From contig OZ245872.1 in the NCBI GenBank assembly GCA_965229345.1, forward strand, positions 2,170,001 to 2,234,000: a DNA stretch of 64,000 nucleotides. Direction: 5' to 3'. How positions within the stretch are numbered: the stretch's first letter is position 1; each line of letters begins with the position of its first letter. The DNA comes from PBB1 sp965229345. Its GTDB lineage: Bacteria > Pseudomonadota > Gammaproteobacteria > Burkholderiales > Burkholderiaceae_C. A model generated the notes under the pieces. It saw only the letters and a program-made list of their open reading frames with translations, had not been told where the DNA came from and searched no databases. Below, in pieces: positions 1-9,223 of the stretch. Position numbers and translations under genes: made by a program.

Positions 1-818
1 AACACCCGGGGCTCGCGCAGCTGGCGCAGCTCGGTGTTGGCGTAGCCGCCGCCCAGCACGGTGACGATGGTCGGGTCATGCGCCTTCACCGTCTGCGCGA
101 TGCGGAACGCTGCGTACACCGCACCAGGGAATGGCACCGAGACCAGCACCACCCGCGGGGCGTGGCGCTGCAGCGCCTGTCGGGTCAGATCGACCAGGGT
201 CTGGTCGATCAGGTTCAGCGGCGCGACGAGCGCCTGGGCCAGGGGGTCGAAGGTCGGCTGGCTCTGCGCCAGCGATTCGGCATAGCGCACGAACTCGAAG
301 CGGGGGTCGATCGCGTCGCGTAGCACATCGGCAACGTCGTTCAGGTACAGCGTCGCGAGGTGACGCGCCCGGTCCTGCACGCCCAGCGCGCCGAAGGCCC
401 AGGCCAGGGGGTCGCCGCCGCCGTCGTCGATGTAGACGTCGAGCGACGCGAAGCGCGTGCCTTCCGGCAGGTAGGTGCGGCTGACGATGCGGTGCGCCAG
501 CGTGGGGTCGCGGCCCTGCAGAAAGGCCATCGTCGGTGCCATCGTGGCCCGATAGCGGTCGAAGGCTTCGAGAAATGCCGACACGCGCAGACTGCGCTGG
601 CCGGCCGGTGATGCCTCGATCTGCGCGTGCACTGCCTGCAACCCGGCGGGAGAAAACAGTGTCAGCACCAGCGCCAGCGCCAGATCCTCCTGTACCGCGT
701 CGACGCCACGCGAGCGCAGGAACCCGGTCAGGTACGCGGTGGACGGGTAGGGCGTGTTGAGCTGCGTCATCGGCGGGATGACGGACAACACCCGCAGTGC
801 GTCGGATGCGCCTGTCAT
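1..818 (-). CDS. B12-binding-type radical SAM protein (3' end outside window)
   Basis: About 272 N-terminal residues are visible; the gene runs off the left edge. The reading frame starts V-L-S-V-I-P-P-M-T-Q-L-N-T-P-Y-P. Near residues 235-265 it has V-L-V-S-V-P-F-P-G-A followed by T-V-L-G-G-G-Y-A-N. This pattern is typical of the Rossmann-like cobalamin-binding half of B12-dependent radical SAM proteins. The CxxxCxxC iron-sulfur motif would lie beyond the edge, so the radical SAM half is inferred and not seen. Its ATG overlaps the stop of the upstream RnfB-like ferredoxin gene as ATGA, implying translational coupling. The substrate is unknown. Confidence 0.7.
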   Translation of the reverse strand, partial: MTGASDALRVLSVIPPMTQLNTPYPSTAYLTGFLRSRGVDAVQEDLALALVLTLFSPAGLQAVHAQIEASPAGQRSLRVSAFLEAFDRYRATMAPTMAFLQGRDPTLAHRIVSRTYLPEGTRFASLDVYIDDGGGDPLAWAFGALGVQDRARHLATLYLNDVADVLRDAIDPRFEFVRYAESLAQSQPTFDPLAQALVAPLNLIDQTLVDLTRQALQRHAPRVVLVSVPFPGAVYAAFRIAQTVKAHDPTIVTVLGGGYANTELRQLREPRV

Positions 819-1525
819 CCGCTGCGCCGCGCGGCCCGGGCGCGCGCCATCGCCGCGTCGATCACGGCGCGTTTGGGGTCTGGCACGGGCGCGGCAGCGT
901 CCTGCGCCGCGAGGACTGCGGCGTCTGGTGCGGTGTCGGCCACGAGCGGCGTCAGCGTCAGCGCGCGTGCCTCCAGGCGCGCATGGCGCTCCTGGTGATC
1001 ACGTTGCAGCCGGAATTGATGGAAGTCGTAGCGGGCCTGGGCCTCTGCGGCCTGCGGCGCGCTCCAGGCGGCCCAGCCGGTTTTCTCACCCGTCACGTCG
1101 ATCAGCGAGATGCAATCGACCGGACAGGCCGGCACACACAGTTCACAGCCAGTGCACAGGGCGGCCATCACGGTGTGCATCGCCTTCGGGCCACCCACGA
1201 TGCAATCGACCGGGCAGGCCGGCAGGCACAGCGTGCAACCGATGCAGGCGGCTGCGTCGATGACCGCGAGGCGCCGCGGACCCTCGATGCCATGCGATGC
1301 ATCGAGTGGCGCGATCGCCGCGCCGGTGAGCGCGGCCAGCCGCGCAATACCTTCGGCACCGCCGGGCGGGCACCGGTTGATCGGTGCGCTGCCCTCGGCG
1401 ATGGCCTGCGCGTAATGGCGGCAATCGGGGTAGCCGCAGCGTGTGCACTGCGTCTGCGGCAACGCGCGGTCGATGTCTTCGACAGATGCCTGCGAGGGCG
1501 GCTTCCCTGCCGCACGGTCCGCCAT
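815..1525 (-). CDS. RnfB/RsxB-like iron-sulfur electron-transfer protein
   Basis: A 236-residue ferredoxin-type protein. An N-terminal 4Fe-4S motif of the RnfB type (C27, C30, C35 and a cysteine near 52) is followed by two bacterial ferredoxin motifs near residues 94-104 (C-I-G-C-T-L-C-L-P-A-C-P) and 123-134 (C-T-G-C-E-L-C-V-P-A-C-P). The hydrophobic N-terminal anchor of enterobacterial RsxB is absent, so it is probably soluble. The tail after about residue 145 is Ala/Arg-rich and not recognised. No other rnf/rsx subunit is in the window. The last codons overlap the start of the radical SAM gene, suggesting it may feed electrons to that enzyme. Confidence 0.8.
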   Translation of the reverse strand: MADRAAGKPPSQASVEDIDRALPQTQCTRCGYPDCRHYAQAIAEGSAPINRCPPGGAEGIARLAALTGAAIAPLDASHGIEGPRRLAVIDAAACIGCTLCLPACPVDCIVGGPKAMHTVMAALCTGCELCVPACPVDCISLIDVTGEKTGWAAWSAPQAAEAQARYDFHQFRLQRDHQERHARLEARALTLTPLVADTAPDAAVLAAQDAAAPVPDPKRAVIDAAMARARAARRSG

Positions 1526-1529
1526 CAGA

Positions 1530-2909
1530 TCACTTGACCTGCTGGCGCTTCGGTGAGGCCTTCGGTGCCTTCTTGGCGGGCACCAGCTTCAGACTGGGTC
1601 CCTTGACCGACTTCGCAGTCACAACCGGCTGGGCACGCATCCGTTTCGTTGCTGCCGGTTTGCTGACGTCGTGCTGGGCGATGAAATCACGCAAACGCGG
1701 ATAGACATCCTCGCGCCAGCGGCGGCCGGAGAAGATGCCGTAATGGCCTGCGCCCATCGCGTCGTGGTGGAAGCGGCGCTTCGGATCGATGCCGGTGCAC
1801 AAGCCGTGCGCGGCGCGGGTCTGACCGGCACCGGAGATGTCATCCTTTTCGCCTTCGACGGTCAGGAGTGCCGTGGTCTTGATGTCCTGGGGGCGCACCA
1901 GTTCACCCTTGACTGTCCAGGTGCCGTTGACCAGCGCAAAGTCCTGGAACACCGTCTTGATGGTGTCGAGGTAGTACTCGGCCGGCATGTCGAGCACCGC
2001 GTTGTACTCGTCGTAGAAGTTGGTGTGGAAGTCAGCGCTTTCGCCGTCGCCACGCACCAGGTCCATGAAGTAGTCGTAGTGCGAGCGGGCGTGGTGGCTC
2101 GGGTTCATCGCGATGAAGCCGGTGTGTTGCATGAAACCGGGGTACACCAGGCGCTGGCTGCCTGGGTAGTTGGTCGGCACGCGGAAGATCACGTTGTTCT
2201 CGAACCACTCGAGGCTCTTGTTCATCGCGAGGTTGTTGACCGCGGTGGGCGACAGGCGGGCATCGATCGGGCCGCCCATCATCGTCATCGTGCGCGGGGT
2301 TTTCTCACCGCGGCTGGCCATCAGCGAGATCGCCGCCAGCACCGGCACCGTGGGCTGGCACACCGAGATCACATGTACCTCGGGGCCGATGTGGCGGATG
2401 AACTCCTGCACGTACTCGACATAGTCATCGAGGTGGAACGGTCCCACTTCGGCCGGCACCATGCGTGCGTCGGTCCAGTCGGTGATGTAGACCTTGTGGT
2501 GTCGCAGCAGTTCGCGCACCGTCTCGCGCAGCAGCGTCGAGTGGTGGCCCGACAGCGGCGCAACCACCAGCACCGTGGGCTGCTCCTTCATCGCTTTGAG
2601 CATCGGCAGGTCGTCAGCGAAGCGCTTGAAGCGCAACAGGCGGCAAAACGGCTTTTCGATCGCCACCTGCTGCTGCACCGCGACCTCGACCCCATCGGTC
2701 TTGACCGAATGGATATTGAACTCGGGCTTCTCGTATTCCTTCGACAGGCGGTGCATCAGGTTCAGCCCGGCCGATACGCGGGGCGCCTGAGGGGTGTGCG
2801 TGAATGGCGACAGCGGATGGCTGTACAGCTTGGACGAAGCGCTCGCGAACTCGGCCAGCGGGCTCAACAACGCACGCTGTGTTTCATAGAACTGATAGAG
2901 CATCGACAT
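1530..2909 (-). CDS. phaZ: intracellular polyhydroxyalkanoate depolymerase
   Basis: An alpha/beta-hydrolase that degrades native intracellular PHB granules. It has the Cys-type nucleophile box S-V-C-Q-P-T-V-P of Cupriavidus PhaZa1-like enzymes (C184 with this start), an aspartate in G-E-K-D-D near 356-357 and a histidine in G-A-G-H-Y-G near 389. These agree in spacing with the known Cys/Asp/His triad. The Lys/Pro/Ala-rich tail of about 40 residues resembles granule- or DNA-associated basic tails. Start: family members begin M-L-Y-Q. The ATG at 2903 gives that exactly, but the ATG at 2909 has a GGA seven bases upstream and was chosen. A longer frame to 2963 would add an unlikely Arg-rich leader. 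Confidence 0.9.
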   Translation of the reverse strand: MSMLYQFYETQRALLSPLAEFASASSKLYSHPLSPFTHTPQAPRVSAGLNLMHRLSKEYEKPEFNIHSVKTDGVEVAVQQQVAIEKPFCRLLRFKRFADDLPMLKAMKEQPTVLVVAPLSGHHSTLLRETVRELLRHHKVYITDWTDARMVPAEVGPFHLDDYVEYVQEFIRHIGPEVHVISVCQPTVPVLAAISLMASRGEKTPRTMTMMGGPIDARLSPTAVNNLAMNKSLEWFENNVIFRVPTNYPGSQRLVYPGFMQHTGFIAMNPSHHARSHYDYFMDLVRGDGESADFHTNFYDEYNAVLDMPAEYYLDTIKTVFQDFALVNGTWTVKGELVRPQDIKTTALLTVEGEKDDISGAGQTRAAHGLCTGIDPKRRFHHDAMGAGHYGIFSGRRWREDVYPRLRDFIAQHDVSKPAATKRMRAQPVVTAKSVKGPSLKLVPAKKAPKASPKRQQVK

Positions 2910-3025
2910 GTCGGGATCCAGTTTCACACGGGCGCGACGCCGGCGGCGGCGCGGGTACAGCAAGTGCGAGTTGCCGAAAAATCATCCTCTGGACAGATTC
3001 ATCGGCATCCCAGGCAGGAGTATGA

Positions 3026-3042
3026 ATGCTGCGCTGCAACAT
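3026..3042. promoter_or_regulatory. imperfect palindrome of TGC/GCA half-sites, possible PhaR operator
   Basis: Arms ATGCTGC and GCAACAT are separated by three bases, with six of seven arm positions paired. It lies over the putative -10 and start site of phaZ. PhaR-type PHA repressors are known to bind TGC-N3/4-GCA dyads. The assignment is inference. Confidence 0.3.
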
Positions 3043-3046
3043 TGTA
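3041..3046 (-). promoter_or_regulatory. putative -10 box of the phaZ promoter
   Basis: On the minus strand this reads TACAAT, one mismatch from the sigma-70 -10 consensus, about 130 bases upstream of phaZ. No convincing -35 is seen. It overlaps a dyad at 3026-3042. Confidence 0.3.
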
Positions 3047-3134
3047 GGGCGGGTGCCCTAAGGCAGCCGCGCAAACCGGGCTGCTTGATCGGTACCACCG
3101 TAGGCGCCGGCGTGGTCATCACAGGCTGCTGAGA

Positions 3135-3161
3135 CAAAAAAGCCCGGCGGAGCCGGGCTTT
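3135..3161 (-). terminator. Rho-independent terminator of the aminotransferase gene
   Basis: A perfect ten-base stem (AAAGCCCGGC / GCCGGGCTTT) with a three-base loop. On the minus strand it ends in seven T residues. It sits 22 bases after the aminotransferase stop codon. Confidence 0.9.
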
Positions 3162-3182
3162 CGAGTGTCAGCCTGCCATGGC

Positions 3183-4394
3183 TCAGCTCACAAGGCCGAT
3201 GGCCTTCACCACGGCATCGATGTTGCCGTGGTTCAGCGCGGCCACGCAGATGCGCCCCGAATCGACCCCGTAGACGCCGAACTCGTTGCGCAGCCGTTCC
3301 ATCTGCGGTTTGGCCAGCCCGGTGTAGCTGAACATGCCTTTCTGGCGGGTGATGAAGCTCACGTCCTGTTTCGTGCCGGCAGCCACCAGCTTCGATTGCA
3401 GCAACGAGCGCATTTCCTTGATGCGCACGCGCATGCCGGCCAGCTCTTCCTCCCACATCGAACGCAGCGCCGGCGTGGTCAGCACGGTGGCCACGATCTG
3501 GGCGCCGTGCGTCGGCGGGTTCGAGTAATTGGTGCGGATCACGATCTTCAACTGGCTCAGCACGCGGGTCATCTCTTCCTTGCTGGCGCACACCACGCTC
3601 AAAGCGCCGACGCGCTCGCCGTACAGCGAGAAGCTCTTCGAGAACGAGGTGGCGACGAAGAAGTCCAGCCCGGCATCGAGGAACTGAGCCACCACCGCGC
3701 CGTCCTCGGCGATGCCGTCGCCGAATCCCTGGTAGGCCATGTCGAGGAAGGCGACCAGACCGCGCGCCTTGACGGCCGCCACCACCTGCGCCCATTGCGC
3801 CGGGGTGATGTCGTAGCCGGTGGGGTTGTGGCAGCACGCATGCAACACGACGATGGTGCCGGCCGGCGCGGTGTTCAGCGCAGTGAGCATGCCGTCGACA
3901 TTGACGCCGCGCTTGGCGGCGTCGTAGTACGGGTAGGTTTCGACCGTGAAGCCGGCGTTGGTGAACAGCGCGCGGTGGTTTTCCCAGCTCGGGTCACTGA
4001 TCAATACCTTGGGCGACGCACCAGCACGGCTGGCCAGGTGCTGCAGAAAATCGGCGCCGATCTTCAGGCCGCCGGTGCCGCCCAGGGCCTGCACGGTGGC
4101 GACGCGGCCGTCCTTCACCGCCGCGCTGTCGGCACCGAAGACCAGACCCTGCACCGCCTTGTCATAGGCAGCGATGCCGTCGATGGGCAGATAGCCGTGC
4201 GGCTTCAGGGTCTCGAAGATCAGCTTTTCAGCCGCGGCCACGCATTTCAGCAGCGGCAGCTTGCCGGACTCATCGAAATAGACGCCGACGCCCAGGTTGA
4301 CCTTGGCCGGGTTCGGATCGGCGTTGTACTGTTCGTTGAGGCCGAGGATCGGGTCGCGGGGCGCCATGTCGACGGCGGCAAAGAGCGATGCCAT
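3183..4394 (-). CDS. tyrB: aromatic/aspartate aminotransferase (class I, PLP)
   Basis: A 403-residue class-I aminotransferase of the AspC/TyrB family, transferring amino groups between aspartate or aromatic amino acids and 2-oxoglutarate. Visible active-site features: N-P-T-G at 190-193, D218 and Y221 in F-L-D-M-A-Y-Q-G-F, and the Schiff-base lysine K253 in S-F-S-K-S-F-S-L-Y-G-E-R. The length matches the family. AspC versus TyrB specificity cannot be fixed from sequence alone; tyrB is the usual label in Burkholderiales. The gene stands alone, divergent from uvrB with a 140-base gap, and ends at a strong terminator. Confidence 0.9.
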   Translation of the reverse strand: MASLFAAVDMAPRDPILGLNEQYNADPNPAKVNLGVGVYFDESGKLPLLKCVAAAEKLIFETLKPHGYLPIDGIAAYDKAVQGLVFGADSAAVKDGRVATVQALGGTGGLKIGADFLQHLASRAGASPKVLISDPSWENHRALFTNAGFTVETYPYYDAAKRGVNVDGMLTALNTAPAGTIVVLHACCHNPTGYDITPAQWAQVVAAVKARGLVAFLDMAYQGFGDGIAEDGAVVAQFLDAGLDFFVATSFSKSFSLYGERVGALSVVCASKEEMTRVLSQLKIVIRTNYSNPPTHGAQIVATVLTTPALRSMWEEELAGMRVRIKEMRSLLQSKLVAAGTKQDVSFITRQKGMFSYTGLAKPQMERLRNEFGVYGVDSGRICVAALNHGNIDAVVKAIGLVS

Positions 4395-4534
4395 GGAAAT
4401 TCCTTGTGGTGGGGCAGTGAAAGCAATGCAACGCGCGGAGGGCGCAGGCGGTGCACGTGACGGGGTGTTTTGGGCTACCCTTTCGAGTTGCGCGGCCCCG
4501 CCAGCGTCCGAGTTAACCCTGAATTTTATCCGCC

Positions 4535-6646
<2,112 letters not shown>

Positions 6647-6673
6647 CTGTCTCTTTTCCGCGGTACCGTGGCG

Positions 6674-7906
6674 TCAATGTGACCGCGCCGATGCCTGCTC
6701 GCTCGGCGTGGCCGGAGCGGGATCGCAGGATGGCCACGTCACGGTGAACATCGTTCCCTGGTGGGCCTCGCTGCTGACCTCGATGTGGCCTCCCATCGCC
6801 TCGACGAGCCGCATCGAGAGCGCCAGGCCCAGGCCGGTACCTTGAACATGGCCGTGCTCCTGTCCCAGGCGCTCGAACGGCTTGAACAGTCGGCCGATCT
6901 GCTCGGGCGTGAGGCCGGCGCCGTCGTCCTTCACCGCGGCCCATGAGGATCCGTCGCTCGCCATGCCGGCGCGCAGGTGAATCTGGCTGCCCTCGCGGCC
7001 GTACTTGATGGCATTGCTGGCCAGGTTCAGCATCACCTGTCTGGTTCGCCGGGGATCACCCCATGCATGGAGGGCTTGCGGCACCTCGAGGTGCAAGGTG
7101 ATCTGGCGCCGGTCTGCCACCGGCTTGAGCAGCGCTGCCACGTCAGCCAACATCGGCACGAGGTCGATGGGCTGCAGCTCGAGTTGCATCGCACCGGCTT
7201 CGACCCGCATCAGATCCAGCGATTCATCGATCAGCTCGAGCAGGTGGTGGCCCGCGTCGACGATCTGGCGCACATGGGTCGCCTCGCGCGAACCAGGGCG
7301 CACTTCGAGCTGCAGCAACTGGCCGAAACCGAGGATGGCGTTCATCGGGGTGCGCATTTCGTGATTCATGTGTCCGATGAATTCGGTCTTGGCGCGGCTG
7401 GCGAGGCGTCTTTCCATCAGCTCGACCGTCAGTTGCCCGAGTCGCCGCAGCGCGTCTCGCTGGGGCGTGTCCAGCTGGTGCGGCTCGTGATCGACCACGC
7501 ACACCGTCCCCATGGGCAAGCCCGCCACCCGCAGGGGCATGCCGGCATAGAACCGCAGATGGGGCTTGCCGGTGACCAGCGGGTTGTCGCTGAACCGCGG
7601 GTCGGCACGGGCGTCAGGCACCTCGAAGAGGTCTTCGGAGGCGATGGCCGCGTGACAGAACGAGATGTCGTTGGGCGATTCCGTGGCTTCCAGCCCGAGA
7701 CGCGACTTGAACCAGGTCCGGTTGGCATCCACCAGCCCGATCAGCGCGATCGGGCGGCCCGTCACCTGCGCGGCCAATTGCGTGATGGCGTCGAAAGCGG
7801 TCTCGGCCGGCGTGTCGAGCAGCGCCATCGAGTGCAGCAGCGCCAGCCGCTGCGCTTCGCTGTCGAGGGCGGGGCTACAGCGTGTCAGGGGCGCAAAGGT
7901 GTTCAT
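6674..7906 (-). CDS. GAF-domain sensor histidine kinase
   Basis: A 410-residue cytoplasmic kinase with no membrane segment. An N-terminal GAF domain (about 25-165; F-Y-A-G-M-P-L and G-T-V-C-V-V-D are typical) is followed by a HisKA dimerisation domain with phospho-acceptor H182 in N-H-E-M-R-T-P-M-N. The HATPase_c domain follows, with N box L-N-L-A-S-N-A-I-K-Y-G, G1 box D-D-G-A-G-L and G2 box G-T-G-L-G-L-A. No response regulator lies beside it, so it is an orphan kinase. The GAF ligand is unknown. It is convergent with uvrB, 27 bases apart. Confidence 0.9.
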   Translation of the reverse strand: MNTFAPLTRCSPALDSEAQRLALLHSMALLDTPAETAFDAITQLAAQVTGRPIALIGLVDANRTWFKSRLGLEATESPNDISFCHAAIASEDLFEVPDARADPRFSDNPLVTGKPHLRFYAGMPLRVAGLPMGTVCVVDHEPHQLDTPQRDALRRLGQLTVELMERRLASRAKTEFIGHMNHEMRTPMNAILGFGQLLQLEVRPGSREATHVRQIVDAGHHLLELIDESLDLMRVEAGAMQLELQPIDLVPMLADVAALLKPVADRRQITLHLEVPQALHAWGDPRRTRQVMLNLASNAIKYGREGSQIHLRAGMASDGSSWAAVKDDGAGLTPEQIGRLFKPFERLGQEHGHVQGTGLGLALSMRLVEAMGGHIEVSSEAHQGTMFTVTWPSCDPAPATPSEQASARSH

Positions 7907-8037
7907 GGCGAGGCGGCGAGTCTCTCGCCACCATCTTCAGTCAACCCGTGGTCGCGCACAAGCGGGGAGACATGCATCGGTGTGGCGTGTCGGCCACCCG
8001 TGGGTGTCTGTGAGCGACTACCCGCAGTGGTGTGTGG

Positions 8038-8664
8038 TCATGGCACCGCCAGCCAGATCTCGTTGCGCCGCAGGAACCACGGCATGAATGGCGGGTTGTA
8101 GCGCGAGAACACCGGTTCGCCGACGGTGCTCACGCCAGCAGCTTTCAGCACGGAGCGCAAGCGGTCGAGGTGCTCGGCATAGTTGGCTTCGGACCAGAAG
8201 CCCGAGTACCGGATCACCGCGACCTTGCTGGCGGGCACTTCTCGCAGCGCCACGCGAGGGTCGAGGGGTTCAGGTGCCGAGGCGAGCGTCACGCCCTTGG
8301 GCAAGACAAACTGGATCAGGTAGCTTCCTGCAGCCCCTGGCACCGGGGTCTGGGTCACCGGGGCGGTCATTTCCAGCTGCTGCGGCGCGGCCACCTGGGT
8401 GACCGGCGCCGTCATCTCGAGCTTCTTCTCGCCCTTGTTCTTGCCGAAGATGTAGCCCGCGAGGATCGGAAACGCCAGGTTGCCGGCCTCGTCAGCATCG
8501 GCATCGATGCGCACCTCGGCGACGACATAAGGGGCGTACTGCCGTACTTCGACATCGTCGATGGTGCGCACCACCTCGTAGACGGGTTCCTCGATGGCGT
8601 TCGACAGCACCGGTGCGGTGAGTGCGGTCAGGGCCACAGCGATTCGGATCCAGCGGGTGGTCAT
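8038..8664 (-). CDS. SOUL-family haem-binding protein, exported
   Basis: About 208 residues with a signal peptide (M-T-T-R-W-I-R then a hydrophobic run, cleavage likely after S-N-A near residue 23), so periplasmic. The body matches the SOUL/HBP family: E-V-R-Q-Y-A-P-Y-V-V-A-E-V near the N-terminus, V-A-V-I-R-Y-S-G-F-W, and R-Y-N-P-P-F-M-P-W-F near the C-terminus. The family segment L-E-M-T-A-P-V-T-Q occurs twice (codons at 8350-8376 and 8395-8421), separated by six residues. Start: the ATG at 8664 gives a good signal peptide, and the longer frame to 8733 does not. It lies 93 bases downstream of sixA on the same strand. Confidence 0.85.
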   Translation of the reverse strand: MTTRWIRIAVALTALTAPVLSNAIEEPVYEVVRTIDDVEVRQYAPYVVAEVRIDADADEAGNLAFPILAGYIFGKNKGEKKLEMTAPVTQVAAPQQLEMTAPVTQTPVPGAAGSYLIQFVLPKGVTLASAPEPLDPRVALREVPASKVAVIRYSGFWSEANYAEHLDRLRSVLKAAGVSTVGEPVFSRYNPPFMPWFLRRNEIWLAVP

Positions 8665-8757
8665 GCCCGAGTGTGGCTCACCAGAAAACGCCGTGGGCTC
8701 CCCGGGCTTTCCTGCGCCACCTCGGTGGCCCATGCCGCATGGCGGGCCCGGAGGACC

Positions 8758-9219
8758 TCACAGGCAATCCGGCGCCTGCACGGCCTGCAGCACCACCTGC
8801 GCGTAGCCGTCGCGGTCGCGGTGCCGGAACCACCACACCGCCCCCTTCTTGATCGACCACGCCTGTGGAACATCGGCCAGCAGGTGGGCGGCCACCAGGC
8901 CCAGCGTGGGCTGGTGGCCTATCACCAGCACCGGGTCTGGCGAATCGGGCCAGCGGGCAGCCTTCAGCAAGGCTTCGCCGCTGGCATCGGGTGCCAGCGC
9001 CTCCAGTGTCTTGAAGTTCTTGCCCAGCGCCTTCGCCGTCTGCTGGCAGCGCAGGGCAGGGCTGACCAGCACCTTGGTGCCTTGTGCAAGCCGTTGGCTG
9101 AGCCAGTCGGCCATGCGTGCCGCCTGCCGCTCGCCCTTGGGCGTCAGCCCGCGATCGAGGTCGCTCTGGCCTTCCTTGAGCAGGTGCGCCTCGGCGTGGC
9201 GCCACAGGATCAGGTCCAT
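8758..9219 (-). CDS. sixA: phosphohistidine phosphatase SixA
   Basis: A 153-residue histidine-phosphatase-superfamily protein. The catalytic R-H appears in L-I-L-W-R-H-A-E-A at residues 7-8, and the second histidine in V-I-G-H-Q-P-T. SixA removes phosphate from phosphohistidine of phosphorelay or nitrogen-PTS proteins. The start at ATG 9219 gives the family N-terminus M-D-L-I-L-W-R-H; a twelve-residue longer frame overlaps ppk. Only four bases separate it from the ppk stop, so the two are probably co-transcribed. Confidence 0.88.
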   Translation of the reverse strand: MDLILWRHAEAHLLKEGQSDLDRGLTPKGERQAARMADWLSQRLAQGTKVLVSPALRCQQTAKALGKNFKTLEALAPDASGEALLKAARWPDSPDPVLVIGHQPTLGLVAAHLLADVPQAWSIKKGAVWWFRHRDRDGYAQVVLQAVQAPDCL

Positions 9220-9223
9220 GGCC

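Noticed and set aside
1671..3047. A 458-codon plus-strand frame over phaZ.
   Set aside because: Antisense shadow of a depolymerase with an intact catalytic triad; low-complexity composition.
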